NCBI GenBank assembly: GCA_002377855.1 | Contig: DFQQ01000037.1 | Span: forward strand, 1 to 64,000 | Reading direction: 5' to 3' | DNA length: 64,000 bases | From: Acidovorax delafieldii | GTDB taxonomy: Bacteria; Pseudomonadota; Gammaproteobacteria; Burkholderiales; Burkholderiaceae_C | Shown: positions 33,337 to 41,922 of the stretch, piece after piece | Layout: each line of letters opens with the position of its first letter | How positions within the stretch are numbered: the stretch's first letter is position 1 | The notes under the pieces: generated by a model | Told to the model about the DNA's origin: nothing | The model's database searches: none | What the model saw: only the letters and a program-made list of their open reading frames with translations | Translations under genes and position numbers: made by a program

Positions 33337-35073
33337 TCAGGGGCGCCGTACGGGCTCGCCACTGGAGTCGGACACCGGCAACCCCCAGCTGGTGCTAAAG
33401 CCTGTACCGACGCGAATGGTGCGTGGCGGGGAAAAATCGCCCTGCAGCCCCGATGGATCCAGCACTTGAACCCGCAGGAAGTAGGAACCCGCCGAAAGAT
33501 CGGTTGCGGTCCAATGCGGCTCGTCCAGCGTGGTGTCCAGCACAGGCCGTCCAAAGCCCAGTTCCTGGGCCAATTGGAGTCGGTACCGCTGACCGGCTTG
33601 GCCGGGCCAGCGCAGGCTTACGGTGGTGCCCCCGTCGTTGGCCTGCATGGCCTGTGCAGACAAGGCTGGGGGCTGTTGCACCAGCTTGAAGGACTGAGGC
33701 GGCGCAAACGGTCCCTGGTCAATCGCGCCCCCAGCCAGTTCGCGAACGCTGGCAGCCCGCCAGAAATAGTCGCCGACCGGCATGGACGCCACCGGCAGGG
33801 TGCAGGTGTCCAAGCGGTTTTCATCGATCAGGGGGTGGGCGAAATCTGCAGCGTTCGCGACCTGGATGCGGTACCAGCGGGCGCCCGGCACCTGGGTGCA
33901 AAGCAATTGGCCGCCCGTGCTGGAGATGACGCCGCCCGATGCGGGTTGCTGGTACAGCGGCGGCACGGGCTGCGTTTTGACGGTCAGCGGCTGGGTTGCC
34001 GGCATGCCCGCGATACCCGCTGCGTCGACAGAGCGCACTGAAATGAAATACTGCCCGTCATCCAAGGCCTTCCAGCGCAACTGCCCGTTGGCAAAGGTAC
34101 CAGACCGCAGCACCTGTGTCATCTGGGCATCGCGTGCCACCAGTGCCTGGTAAGCGCTGGCACCCTCTTGAGGGGGCACGTTCAGCGCGAGCAGGCCGGG
34201 TTCATGGACCACCTTGGGAACGGCCTGCAGGTCGGGTGCCGGCAGCAGCCTGCGCGGGCTGCCGACCGTGCCGTCAGCCTGTATCGCTACGCCTTGGCCG
34301 GGCTGGAGCATCGCACCCGGCGTGCGGCTGAGCGCACGAATGTCTGCGGCACGCGACTGCACCGCCACCGCGCCCTGCAGGACGGCTGCGGTCGTTTGGC
34401 CGCCCTCGCCCAGCGCTACGTCAAATCGGGTACCGCGGACACTGGTAACCCCGCGCGGCGTGCGCACTTCAAAGCGGCGCAGAGGGTCTGCACTGGGCGC
34501 AACGGTGGACTCCACGCCGCCGCGTTGCACCTCCAGTACCGACTGGACCGAGCCTGCGCGGCCGCGCCGGCGCAACTGCCGCAGCTGCACCTCCGATCGC
34601 GCGCCGACCCGGACGATGGACCCGTCTGCCAGCCGCACCGCGATAAATCCATCTGGACCGACTTCCAGCCGTGTGCCTTCTGCGAGCGTGGTGCCGGCGG
34701 CAGGCGCAGTGGCGGCTGCTGCGGGGTCGGCTGCGCCTTTCTCGTCAGAAGGGTGCACCTTCACTTCGCCGTGCACGAATTCCACCTTCGCTGATTCGGC
34801 CGGTTGCAGGCCTACCGGAATCCACACCACGGAGCCAGGCTGCAGATGCCTGGGGTCCTTGACCTTGTTGCGCGCCTGCAGGCGCGGCCACAGTTGCGGT
34901 GCTGCCAGGTAGCTGTGCGCCAGGCCTTCCAGTGTGTCGCCGGGCTGCACCACATGGGGGATCTCATCCCCCTGCGATACCGCCCAAACCGACGGTGCAA
35001 AGGATGCCAGGAGCGCCGTAGTGGCGGCCAGCAGTGACAGGGGCAAACGGGTGTGCGAGGCCGGTGATGACAA
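33337..35073 (-). CDS. exported LysM + FecR-domain protein
   Basis: 578-aa protein with a signal peptide ending near PSVWAVSQ. A LysM domain (HVVQPGDTLEGLAHSYLAAP to QPGSVVWIP) should bind peptidoglycan. A FecR domain follows (LEVGPDGFIAVRLADGSIVRVGARSEVQL to TPRGVTSVRGTRFDVAL). The C-terminal half has fibronectin-like or Ig-like repeats (YFISVRSVDAAGI, YFWRAASVREL, YFLRVQVLDPSG). The start is a TTG at 35073 with AAAGGA before it. It lies between the response regulator and the CHASE2 kinase, so it probably forms the envelope partner of that signalling system. Confidence 0.85.
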   Translation of the reverse strand: MSSPASHTRLPLSLLAATTALLASFAPSVWAVSQGDEIPHVVQPGDTLEGLAHSYLAAPQLWPRLQARNKVKDPRHLQPGSVVWIPVGLQPAESAKVEFVHGEVKVHPSDEKGAADPAAAATAPAAGTTLAEGTRLEVGPDGFIAVRLADGSIVRVGARSEVQLRQLRRRGRAGSVQSVLEVQRGGVESTVAPSADPLRRFEVRTPRGVTSVRGTRFDVALGEGGQTTAAVLQGAVAVQSRAADIRALSRTPGAMLQPGQGVAIQADGTVGSPRRLLPAPDLQAVPKVVHEPGLLALNVPPQEGASAYQALVARDAQMTQVLRSGTFANGQLRWKALDDGQYFISVRSVDAAGIAGMPATQPLTVKTQPVPPLYQQPASGGVISSTGGQLLCTQVPGARWYRIQVANAADFAHPLIDENRLDTCTLPVASMPVGDYFWRAASVRELAGGAIDQGPFAPPQSFKLVQQPPALSAQAMQANDGGTTVSLRWPGQAGQRYRLQLAQELGFGRPVLDTTLDEPHWTATDLSAGSYFLRVQVLDPSGLQGDFSPPRTIRVGTGFSTSWGLPVSDSSGEPVRRP

Positions 35074-35252
35074 GACAGGTCCTTTTGGGGGAAGTGGCAG
35101 CGTGGGTGATGAATGCGGGGCGATGGCACCGTGGCCGCAGGGCGCACAGCGGCGGTGGCTGCGGGTGCCGTGCCTTGCGCCAGGCCATTACCCTGCGATG
35201 CCTCGCCTCTAGGTGGGGCGCGCCGGGCCGCTTGCGTCGTGGCGTTGGACGG

Positions 35253-35973
35253 TCATGCCAACTGCTCCTGCTCCACAGCTTCAAACCGGTAGCCCACCCC
35301 GTACACGGCGGTCACGATGAAGCCATTGGCGGGCCGCAGGTCCAGCAGGATGCGCAGGCGAGAGATGTGGGTGTCGAGCGAGCGGGACATCACATCGGGC
35401 ACCTGGCCCCAGATGACTTCCTTCAAATGATCGCGAGACAACAGTTGCCCCATGTTCTGGAACAGGAAGAGGGCGAGGTCGTACTCGCGGTTTTTCAACT
35501 CAACGGGGGTGCCGTCGATCTCAATGGACCGCGACTCGGGCAAAAACCGGTAGCGCCCGAATTCCAGTACCTCTTCGCGTGGTTGGGGGTGTGCGCGGCG
35601 CAGCAGTGCGGCCACCCGCGCTCAGCTCGCCAATGCGCACGGGCTTGGTCATGAAGTCGTCGGCACCGCTGTCCAGGCCTTCGACGATGTCACGCTCTTC
35701 CTGCCGGTGCGTGACAAACAGAACGGGTAAGGACGAGTCCATGTGCTGGCGCACCCAGCGCACCACTTCGGGGCCTGTGGTGTCGGGCAAATGCCAGTCC
35801 ACAATGAGCAGGTCAAACGTTTCGCTGCGCAAACTGTGCAGCAGCTGGGCGCCGGTCTGGTGGGTGTGGCAGGTGTGGCCCATGGCCTCCAGGGCCTGCT
35901 TGAAGAGATCGAGCTGAAGCGCATCGTCGTCCAACGCCGCTATGCGCATGTTTCTCCCAACAGAAATGTCCAT
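35253..35973 (-). pseudogene. OmpR-family response regulator with a 2-nt frameshift
   Basis: The receiver (MRIAALDDDALQLDLFKQAL; phospho-Asp in LLIVDWHLPD; Lys in FMTKPVRIGELS) is in one frame, and the winged-helix output domain (VAALLRRAHPQPREEVLEFG to VTAVYGVGYRFEAVEQ) in another. The break is at about 35616-35621, where AGC-G-CGG lacks two bases of an expected AGC-GCG-CGG; contraction of GCGCG to GCG explains it. The regulator was presumably the partner of the CHASE2 kinase, which is also broken. A sequence error in this GC-rich run cannot be excluded. Confidence 0.8.
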
Positions 35974-36078
35974 GACCCATTATTTCTGAGGGTTTACCCC
36001 TTTTGGTGCGTGGCTGATCTAAATGCTGGGTCAATTTGGCGCTTGTTCACTTTTGGCGCCCTGGCGTGGCGCGACGCT

Positions 36079-37170
36079 TCATTTTTCAGAGGGTTTGCCG
36101 GGCGTTTCGCTCCATTCGCGCAGCAGGCGCATGCCGACGAGCGTGTAGCGGGTTTGTGGGCTGTTCCAGTTGCGGTAGCTGCACCGCGCATAAAAGGCCC
36201 AGGTGTGCCAGGAGCCACCGCGCCGCACACGCACCGACCCGGCGTCAGGCCCCTGAGGGTCGGCGGCGGGCGACTGTGCATAGTAGCCCTCGTCGTGCCA
36301 GTCAGCCACCCACTCCCACACGTTACCCAGCATGTCGTGCAGGCCCAGGGCGTTGGGCGCATAACTGCCTGCAGGCGCGGTAAAGGCATGCCCGTCGTCT
36401 CCGGGCAGTGCGTGCTGCTGCCAGCGGGGCCACAAGGGGGCAGCAGCCTGGTCAAAAACATTGGCGTGCTGGGTGAGCGCCGCCGGGTCATCGCCATGCG
36501 GATAGCGGGTGCGCGTCTGGGCCCGGCAGGCGTATTCCCACTCCGCCTCGGTCGGCAAGCGATATCGCACGCCCTCGCGCTCACTCAACCAGCGGGCCAT
36601 GGCCTGGGCGTCGTTCCAGGTAACGTTCACCACGGGGTGGTCATCGCTCTGCGCAAACCCTGGGTTGCGCCACGAATAGAGCGGGTCACGTCCTTCAAAC
36701 GCATCACCACGCGCGGTGCTGGCGGGGTGGTACTGCGGGTTGTAGCCGTAACCTCCCGTCCGGTCGGCGACCGATTCCGGCTGGTAGTGGGACTCTGCCA
36801 AGAACCGCTTGAACTGCCCCACGGTCACTTCGTGCTGGCCCAGGTAAAACGGACGGCTGATGCGCACTTGGTGTACGGGCGCCTCATCGCTGAGCGCGGT
36901 GAAGCGCTCCGCCTCCAGCAAGGGGAAGGCCTGTGCGAGGTCTTGCACCGGCTCGGCACTGCCCATCCAGAAGCTGCCGGCAGGCACGGCGACGAACCGC
37001 ATCCCCAGCGAGTTGGTCACGATCTGCGGCGCAGCCGTTGCCGCAACCGCGGTGCTCGACGCCTGTGGCCCCTCCTGTGTAAGCACGGAGCAGGCGGTAC
37101 TGCACAGGGCGAGCGCAACACCAGCGGCTGCTGTGCGGTGGCAGCGCAGGGTGTAAAGGGTGTTCTTCAT
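36079..37170 (-). CDS. SUMF1/formylglycine-generating-enzyme-like lipoprotein
   Basis: 363-aa exported protein whose signal peptide ends in a lipobox-like CSTAC. The domain has the family marks: NSLGMRFVAVPAGSFWMGS, LGQHEVTVGQFKRF, HPVVNVTWNDAQAMARWLSE, RLPTEAEWEYACRA, LGNVWEWVADW and VRRGGSWHTWAFYARCSYRNW. The paired active-site Cys of true formylglycine generators is not both present; only one Cys lies in the ARCSYRN segment, so a binding or structural role is more likely. It sits beside the CHASE2/FecR/regulator locus on the same strand. Confidence 0.85.
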   Translation of the reverse strand: MKNTLYTLRCHRTAAAGVALALCSTACSVLTQEGPQASSTAVAATAAPQIVTNSLGMRFVAVPAGSFWMGSAEPVQDLAQAFPLLEAERFTALSDEAPVHQVRISRPFYLGQHEVTVGQFKRFLAESHYQPESVADRTGGYGYNPQYHPASTARGDAFEGRDPLYSWRNPGFAQSDDHPVVNVTWNDAQAMARWLSEREGVRYRLPTEAEWEYACRAQTRTRYPHGDDPAALTQHANVFDQAAAPLWPRWQQHALPGDDGHAFTAPAGSYAPNALGLHDMLGNVWEWVADWHDEGYYAQSPAADPQGPDAGSVRVRRGGSWHTWAFYARCSYRNWNSPQTRYTLVGMRLLREWSETPGKPSEK

Positions 37171-37217
37171 GGGCGGCGCGGCGGAGTTGTCTGCTTACGC
37201 GCTGCAGCAGTGGCGCT

Positions 37218-37481
37218 TCAGCGGGCGGGGGCCTCTGCTGTGCAGCGGTAGACCACGCGGGCCCCCTCATTGCGCAGCAGGTGGTGATACAGGTCTTGCT
37301 TGCGGCATTGCGCTTTGGCAGTGGCATCGGCACGTGCGGCGTCATTGCCGTAGACCGGAACGGTGAACTGGCGGTCCGGCACGGACGGTTGAGAGGACGC
37401 AGCCGGTGCGCGGGCCGTACCGCAGCCTGCCAGGAGGGTGGCCAGGCAGAGCAGGGCAGCAGCGTAGGGAAGGGCTTTCAT
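37218..37481 (-). CDS. small lipoprotein of unknown function
   Basis: 87-aa protein with a lipobox (ATLLAGC, Cys20). The mature part is short and has two further Cys (KAQCRKQDLY and YRCTAEAP), suggesting a disulfide. The ATG at 37481 is chosen because the signal peptide begins there; longer upstream frames read through the tandem repeat and are not plausible. No family recognised. A nine-fold 7-bp repeat stands 34 nt upstream of the start. Confidence 0.65.
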   Translation of the reverse strand: MKALPYAAALLCLATLLAGCGTARAPAASSQPSVPDRQFTVPVYGNDAARADATAKAQCRKQDLYHHLLRNEGARVVYRCTAEAPAR

Positions 37482-37514
37482 GGGCGCCTCGAAACAGTGG
37501 CCGCAGTGTACGGC

Positions 37515-37577
37515 ACCTGCGACCTGCGACCTGCGACCTGCGACCTGCGACCTGCGACCTGCGACCTGCGACCTGCG
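37515..37577. repeat. nine perfect tandem copies of a 7-bp unit
   Basis: ACCTGCG is repeated nine times without change over 63 nt. It lies in the 5' region of the small lipoprotein gene (which reads leftward), where changes in copy number would alter promoter or leader spacing. Confidence 0.95.
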
Positions 37578-37879
37578 CGGGTCGGCGCGCTGCCTGGCAC
37601 AGGGTGACCGGGCGTTCCAGAGGCTCTGCACGCTGGCCGCAACGGAGGACTGCCCAGCAGCACGGGCACGGGCCAGAGCGCAAGCGCAAAAGCTGACGGG
37701 GACCACCCGGCATTGATGCTGCAGGCGGCTCAACGTCCAATATTGCGGCGCATCTGCCGCACAGGTGGACAAAGGGGCCCCAAAGAGCCCGTGCGCAAAT
37801 CCCGATCGGCTAAGCCGCAAGGAGAAGCGGAACACCTCCCCTGGCGAGACGGCGCGCGCGGGGTGTTAGAGATCCAAAT

Positions 37880-37934
37880 AAAAAAGGCTCCAGCGCTTGA
37901 TAGTCAAGCGCAGATAGCTATGCTATTCATAGCA
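37880..37934 (+). repeat. dispersed Comamonadaceae-type palindromic repeat, copy 1
   Basis: Contains AGCGCTTGA-tag-TCAAGCGC and then ATAGCTATGCTATTCATAGCA. It lies in the spacer after the end of trpS. Related copies are at 43624, 47655 and 63615. Confidence 0.75.
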
Positions 37935-37947
37935 AGCCAAGGCGACA

Positions 37948-39246
37948 TCAACCCTCGTGGGCGGCGGCCAGCGCCTGCAGGGCTGCACGCACATCGCTGC
38001 TCTCCACCCCGTCCACTGGCGCCAATTGCGCGGCCAGCTGGTCCAGAGCGTCGGCTTGGGTTTGTAGCTGGGCAATGGCTTGCCCGGCTTCTTTGGGCGC
38101 GGCAAAACCGGTGCTCTGCAGCAGCAAACGCCCGTCGGCCGACAGCAGCTTGAAATAGAACTTGCCGTCGGCTTCGCGGTATTGCTTGAACGAGGGCAGG
38201 GCAACTTTGGCTGCCTTGGCGCTTTTGGTTGTGCTGGCCTGCGCCAGGCTGCGCAACCCCACGGCCGAACGCAGTTCCTTGATGAACGGCGTGGCAATGG
38301 AGCGCGCACGTTCCGCGCCGCGGAGCAGCGTTTGCTCGATGCGCTCTGGGTTATTGATCAGCGATTCGTACTGTTCACGCATCGGAGCGATCACCTGGTC
38401 CACACGTTCCAGCAGCACCTGCTTGGCATCGCCCCAGGCAATGCCTTCGGCATAGGCGCGGCGCAGGGCTTCGGTTTCTTCGGGAGTGGCAAAGGCCTGG
38501 TAAATCTGGAACAGCGCAGAACCTTCTGTCTCTTTGGGCTCGCCTGGTGTGCGCGAGTCGGTCAGCAGGCCGCCAATGAGCTTCTTGAGCTGGTCGCGCG
38601 ATGAGAACAGAGGAATGGTGTTGTTGTAGCTCTTGCTCATCTTGCGGCCATCGAGGCCGGGCAAGGTGGCCACGTTGTCATCAATCACTGCTTCAGGCAG
38701 CACAAAGTGCTCACCGTACAGGTGGTTGAAGCTGCTGGCCATGTCACGTGCCATCTCGATGTGCTGCACCTGGTCGCGCCCCACGGGCACCTTGTGGGCC
38801 TTGAACATCAGGATGTCCGCACCCATGAGCACCGGGTACATGAACAGGCCAGCGGTTACGCCGTCGTCGGCATCGCGCCCGGCCTCGGTGTTCTTGTCTT
38901 GCGATGCCTTGTAGGCGTGCGCGCGATTGAGCAGCCCTTTGCCGGTCACGCAGCTCAGCATCCAGTTCAGCTCGGGGATTTCCGGGATGTCAGACTGGCG
39001 GTAGAAGGTGACCTGCTCGGGATTCAGCCCCGAGGCGAGCCAGCTGGCAGCGATTTCGAGGGTGGAGCGCTGGATGCGCACCGGGTCCTCGCACTTGATA
39101 AGCGCGTGGTAGTCGGCCAGAAAATAAAAGCTCTGCACCCCAGGGCGCAGGCTGGCGGCCACCGATGGGCGGATGGAGCCCACAAAGTTGCCAAGATGGG
39201 GCGTGCCGGTGGTGGTGATGCCGGTGAGAAAACGGGTGATGCTCAT
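37948..39246 (-). CDS. trpS: tryptophanyl-tRNA synthetase
   Basis: 432-aa class I synthetase that charges tRNA-Trp. The ATP-binding HIGH-like motif is GTPHLGNFVG near the N-terminus, and the KMSKS motif is LDGRKMSKSYNN. Tryptophan-pocket sequences (FMYPVLMGADILMF and GRDQVQHIEMARD) are present. The protein is about 100 residues longer than the E. coli enzyme; the extra C-terminal domain (PSFKQYREADGKFYFKLLSA to the end) is typical of the betaproteobacterial form. It precedes the M50 peptidase gene in reverse orientation order, spacing 51 nt. Confidence 0.95.
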   Translation of the reverse strand: MSITRFLTGITTTGTPHLGNFVGSIRPSVAASLRPGVQSFYFLADYHALIKCEDPVRIQRSTLEIAASWLASGLNPEQVTFYRQSDIPEIPELNWMLSCVTGKGLLNRAHAYKASQDKNTEAGRDADDGVTAGLFMYPVLMGADILMFKAHKVPVGRDQVQHIEMARDMASSFNHLYGEHFVLPEAVIDDNVATLPGLDGRKMSKSYNNTIPLFSSRDQLKKLIGGLLTDSRTPGEPKETEGSALFQIYQAFATPEETEALRRAYAEGIAWGDAKQVLLERVDQVIAPMREQYESLINNPERIEQTLLRGAERARSIATPFIKELRSAVGLRSLAQASTTKSAKAAKVALPSFKQYREADGKFYFKLLSADGRLLLQSTGFAAPKEAGQAIAQLQTQADALDQLAAQLAPVDGVESSDVRAALQALAAAHEG

Positions 39247-39297
39247 GAGAAAAAACAGTCTGCTTTGTCAGTAGAGAGGCGCGCTAGCGGCGGATGC

Positions 39298-39969
39298 CTA
39301 TTGCAGCAACGCGTTCAGGGGCGCGAGAACCAGGGTTTTGATCAGGCTCAGGCCCACGCTCATCAAGGGCGTCATCCAGAACTGTGAAACGATCTGGAAA
39401 TAGACGAGCGCCAGCACGATGAAGAAACCGTAGGGTTCCACGCGGGCCAGCATTTGCGCGGGCTTCCAGGGCAGCAGGCCCACCAGAATGCGGCCGCCAT
39501 CCAGCGGGGGCAGCGGGAACAGGTTGAATGCCCACATCGACAGGTTCACGATCACCCCTGCGCGGGCCATGCCGATGAAGAACTCTTCTTGCACGCCAAT
39601 GCCCGACAGCACGGCCCACAGCGCTGCCCAAGCCACCGCCTGCACAAAGTTGGAGGCGGGGCCCGCCAGCGCGACCCACACCATGTCGCGCTTGGGGTTG
39701 CGCAAGGCCCCCACATTCACCGGCACGGGTTTGGCGTAGCCAAAGACAAACGCTCCTGAGGTGGCAAACACCAGCAGCAGCGGCATCAATACGGTGCCGA
39801 TGGGATCAATGTGCTTGATGGGGTTGAGCGTGATGCGCCCCAGCATGTGAGCGGTGTTGTCGCCATAGTGGCGGGCCACGTAGCCATGGGCTGCCTCGTG
39901 CACCGTGATGGCGAACAGCACCGGCAAGGCGTAGATGAGAATGGTTTGGATGAGATTGGAGGTGTCCAC
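39298..39969 (-). CDS. site-2 protease family (M50) membrane metalloprotease
   Basis: 223-aa polytopic membrane protease. The zinc motif HEAAH is in ITVHEAAHGYVARHYGD, and the third ligand motif LDGG is in NLFPLPPLDGGRILVG. NPIKHIDPIGTVLMP is a further family mark. It lacks PDZ domains, as in the short, YwhC-like group with unknown substrates. It lies between trpS and the YciO gene in a leftward block often kept together in Burkholderiales. Confidence 0.9.
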   Translation of the reverse strand: MDTSNLIQTILIYALPVLFAITVHEAAHGYVARHYGDNTAHMLGRITLNPIKHIDPIGTVLMPLLLVFATSGAFVFGYAKPVPVNVGALRNPKRDMVWVALAGPASNFVQAVAWAALWAVLSGIGVQEEFFIGMARAGVIVNLSMWAFNLFPLPPLDGGRILVGLLPWKPAQMLARVEPYGFFIVLALVYFQIVSQFWMTPLMSVGLSLIKTLVLAPLNALLQ

Positions 39970-40124
39970 TCGGGGATTGTCTCAGACTGCGGCGCAACGG
40001 GCGGTGCATGCGGAGATGCGTCAGCAGGTCTTTGCAGGCCTGTTCGCCAACGCTGCAGATGCAAGCCCCCGCCAGCGCCAACCCCGCCACAGAAAAAGCA
40101 GGGCGCTCTGGCGCGGCAGAAGAC

Positions 40125-40760
40125 TCAAAGCCCCAGCGCTTGCAGGCTGCCGCGCCCTTCGCGCACGACCTCAGGGTCGCCGCCCGTGCCCATGGGGGTG
40201 AGGTCCACCACGGTGGTGGGCTCCTGCGGGCAGCCCCCCGCGTCCACGATGGCATCGAGCACTTTTTCGTAGCGTTCCCGGATCTGCTCGGGGTCGTTCA
40301 GCGGCTCGCTTTCGCCCGCTGGAATGAAGGTGGTGGCCAGCAGGGGGGCGCCGTGCAGCTCCAGCAGCAATTGCAGGCCCTTGCGGTCAGGCACACGCAA
40401 GCCAATCGTCTTGCGCGAAGGGTGGCTCACGCGGCGCGGCACTTCCTTCGTGGCTTCCAGGATGAAGGTGTACGGCCCCGGTGTGCCCAGCTTGAGCAGG
40501 CGGTACTGGCGGTTGTCCACGCGCGCATAGTTGGCCAGTTCCGAAAGGTCGCGGCACAGCAGCGTCAAGTGGTGCTTGTCGTCTACCTGTCGAATGCGGC
40601 GCAGCCGGTCGACGGCATCCTTGTCGTCCAGATGGCAGACCAACGCGTAGCTGGAATCGGTGGGCACCGCCACGATGCCGCCTTTTTGCAGCAAGGCAGC
40701 GGCTTGCTTCAGCAGCCGGGGCTGGGGATTGTCGGGATGAACTTCGAAATACTGTGCCAT
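40125..40760 (-). CDS. Sua5/YciO/YrdC-family protein (YciO type)
   Basis: 211-aa protein with the YrdC fold: GGIVAVPTDSSYALVCHLDD, then KDAVDRLRRIRQVDDKHHLTLLC and PGPYTFILEATKEVPRR, RKTIGLRVPD. The KxR/K substrate residues and the PGP loop that bind ATP and carbonate-threonine in TsaC/Sua5 are partly present. The YciO group is distinct from TsaC and its role in tRNA threonylcarbamoylation is doubtful. Coupled with the PHP gene 22 nt upstream. Confidence 0.88.
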   Translation of the reverse strand: MAQYFEVHPDNPQPRLLKQAAALLQKGGIVAVPTDSSYALVCHLDDKDAVDRLRRIRQVDDKHHLTLLCRDLSELANYARVDNRQYRLLKLGTPGPYTFILEATKEVPRRVSHPSRKTIGLRVPDRKGLQLLLELHGAPLLATTFIPAGESEPLNDPEQIRERYEKVLDAIVDAGGCPQEPTTVVDLTPMGTGGDPEVVREGRGSLQALGL

Positions 40761-40782
40761 GGCGTGAGCAGCGTTGAGGGCT

Positions 40783-41646
40783 TCAGGGCGCGGGCTGAAT
40801 GCGGTCGGCCAGCGCTTCCCACACGGGGGTCAACTGGCCTGGCAGGAAGGGCAGCGTGCCCAGATCGGTGTGGGACTCGTCCGGGCTGTGGAAATCGCTG
40901 CCGCGCGATGCCGCCAGCCCAAACTCTTCTGCCATGGCTGCATAGGTCACGTACTCTGCAGCGGTATGGCTGCCGGTCACCACCTCTACACCCGTGCCGC
41001 CATGGGCCTTGAACTCGGAGAACAGCGCGTACTCCTCGTTCGCCGTGAACTTGTATCGGGCCGGATGCGCAATGACGGCCATGCCGCCCGCCTCGGTGAT
41101 CCAGCGCACGGCATCGCCCAGGCTTGCCCAGCGGTGCGGCACATAGCCGGGCTTGCCCTCAATCAGAAACTTGCGGAACACTTCGGATGTGTCGCGGCAC
41201 ACCTGGGTCTCTACCAAAAACCGCGCAAAGTGCGTGCGCGAGATGAGTTGTGGGTTGCCCACAAACTGCAGTGCACCCTCGTATGCGCCGTGAATGCCCA
41301 CCTGCGCAAGTTGCGCTGCCATCTCTTGCGCACGCTCGCTGCGCCCCCCGCGGGTGGCGGCCAGCCCTTCGGCCAGCGCCGCGTTGTCCGGGTCGAAGCC
41401 TAACCCCACGATATGCACCGTGGTGCCGGCAAACGTCACGGAAATCTCCGTGCCCGTGAGATAGGCCATCCCGAGGCTGCGGGCGGCAGCCGCGGCGCGG
41501 TGCTGTCCGCCGATTTCATCGTGGTCGGTCAAGGCCCACAGCTCCACGCCATTGGCTTTGGCGCGGGCCGCCAGCGCTTCGGGAGTCATTGTTCCGTCGG
41601 ATACCACGGAGTGGCAGTGCAGGTCAGCGTTGAGGTAAGTGGTCAC
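40783..41646 (-). CDS. PHP-domain nucleoside bisphosphate phosphatase (YciV/RNase AM-like)
   Basis: 287-aa metal-dependent phosphoesterase. The PHP motifs are NADLHCHSVVSDGTMTPEAL (His-x-His), LWALTDHDEIGG, a later EISVTF, MAVIAHPARYKF and the closing ASRGSDFHSPDE. These supply the trinuclear metal site. YciV-type enzymes remove the 3' phosphate from 3',5'-bisphosphonucleotides and trim 5' ends of rRNA. It is the first gene of the short leftward block PHP-YciO-M50-trpS. A 276-nt GC-rich spacer to recJ holds nothing recognisable. Confidence 0.88.
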   Translation of the reverse strand: MTTYLNADLHCHSVVSDGTMTPEALAARAKANGVELWALTDHDEIGGQHRAAAAARSLGMAYLTGTEISVTFAGTTVHIVGLGFDPDNAALAEGLAATRGGRSERAQEMAAQLAQVGIHGAYEGALQFVGNPQLISRTHFARFLVETQVCRDTSEVFRKFLIEGKPGYVPHRWASLGDAVRWITEAGGMAVIAHPARYKFTANEEYALFSEFKAHGGTGVEVVTGSHTAAEYVTYAAMAEEFGLAASRGSDFHSPDESHTDLGTLPFLPGQLTPVWEALADRIQPAP

Positions 41647-41922
41647 GAATTCATTCTACGGGCTCGCCCCCGGCTCGCTGGGACCAGGGCTTTTGCTCGG
41701 TTACGAGCTTGTGCGGTGCGGGTGCTCCTAAAGCCGGCCACAGGCAGGGTCCCGATAAGCATCGCGCGGGGGCACGGGGTCGCGCAGCGCCGCACGCGAA
41801 ACGGCTGCGAACCGTTGCTGGCACGCATCCCGTCACTTTTCTTTCCGTCACCAGGGCGGCGCCGGGGCCGCTGTAGGGGCGCCTCTGCGTCGTGGGGGGC
41901 GCTCTCCCCATTGACCCGCCTT

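Noticed and set aside
37515..37577. Possible CRISPR array
   Set aside because: The units are 7 bp and abut without spacers, so it is a simple tandem repeat.
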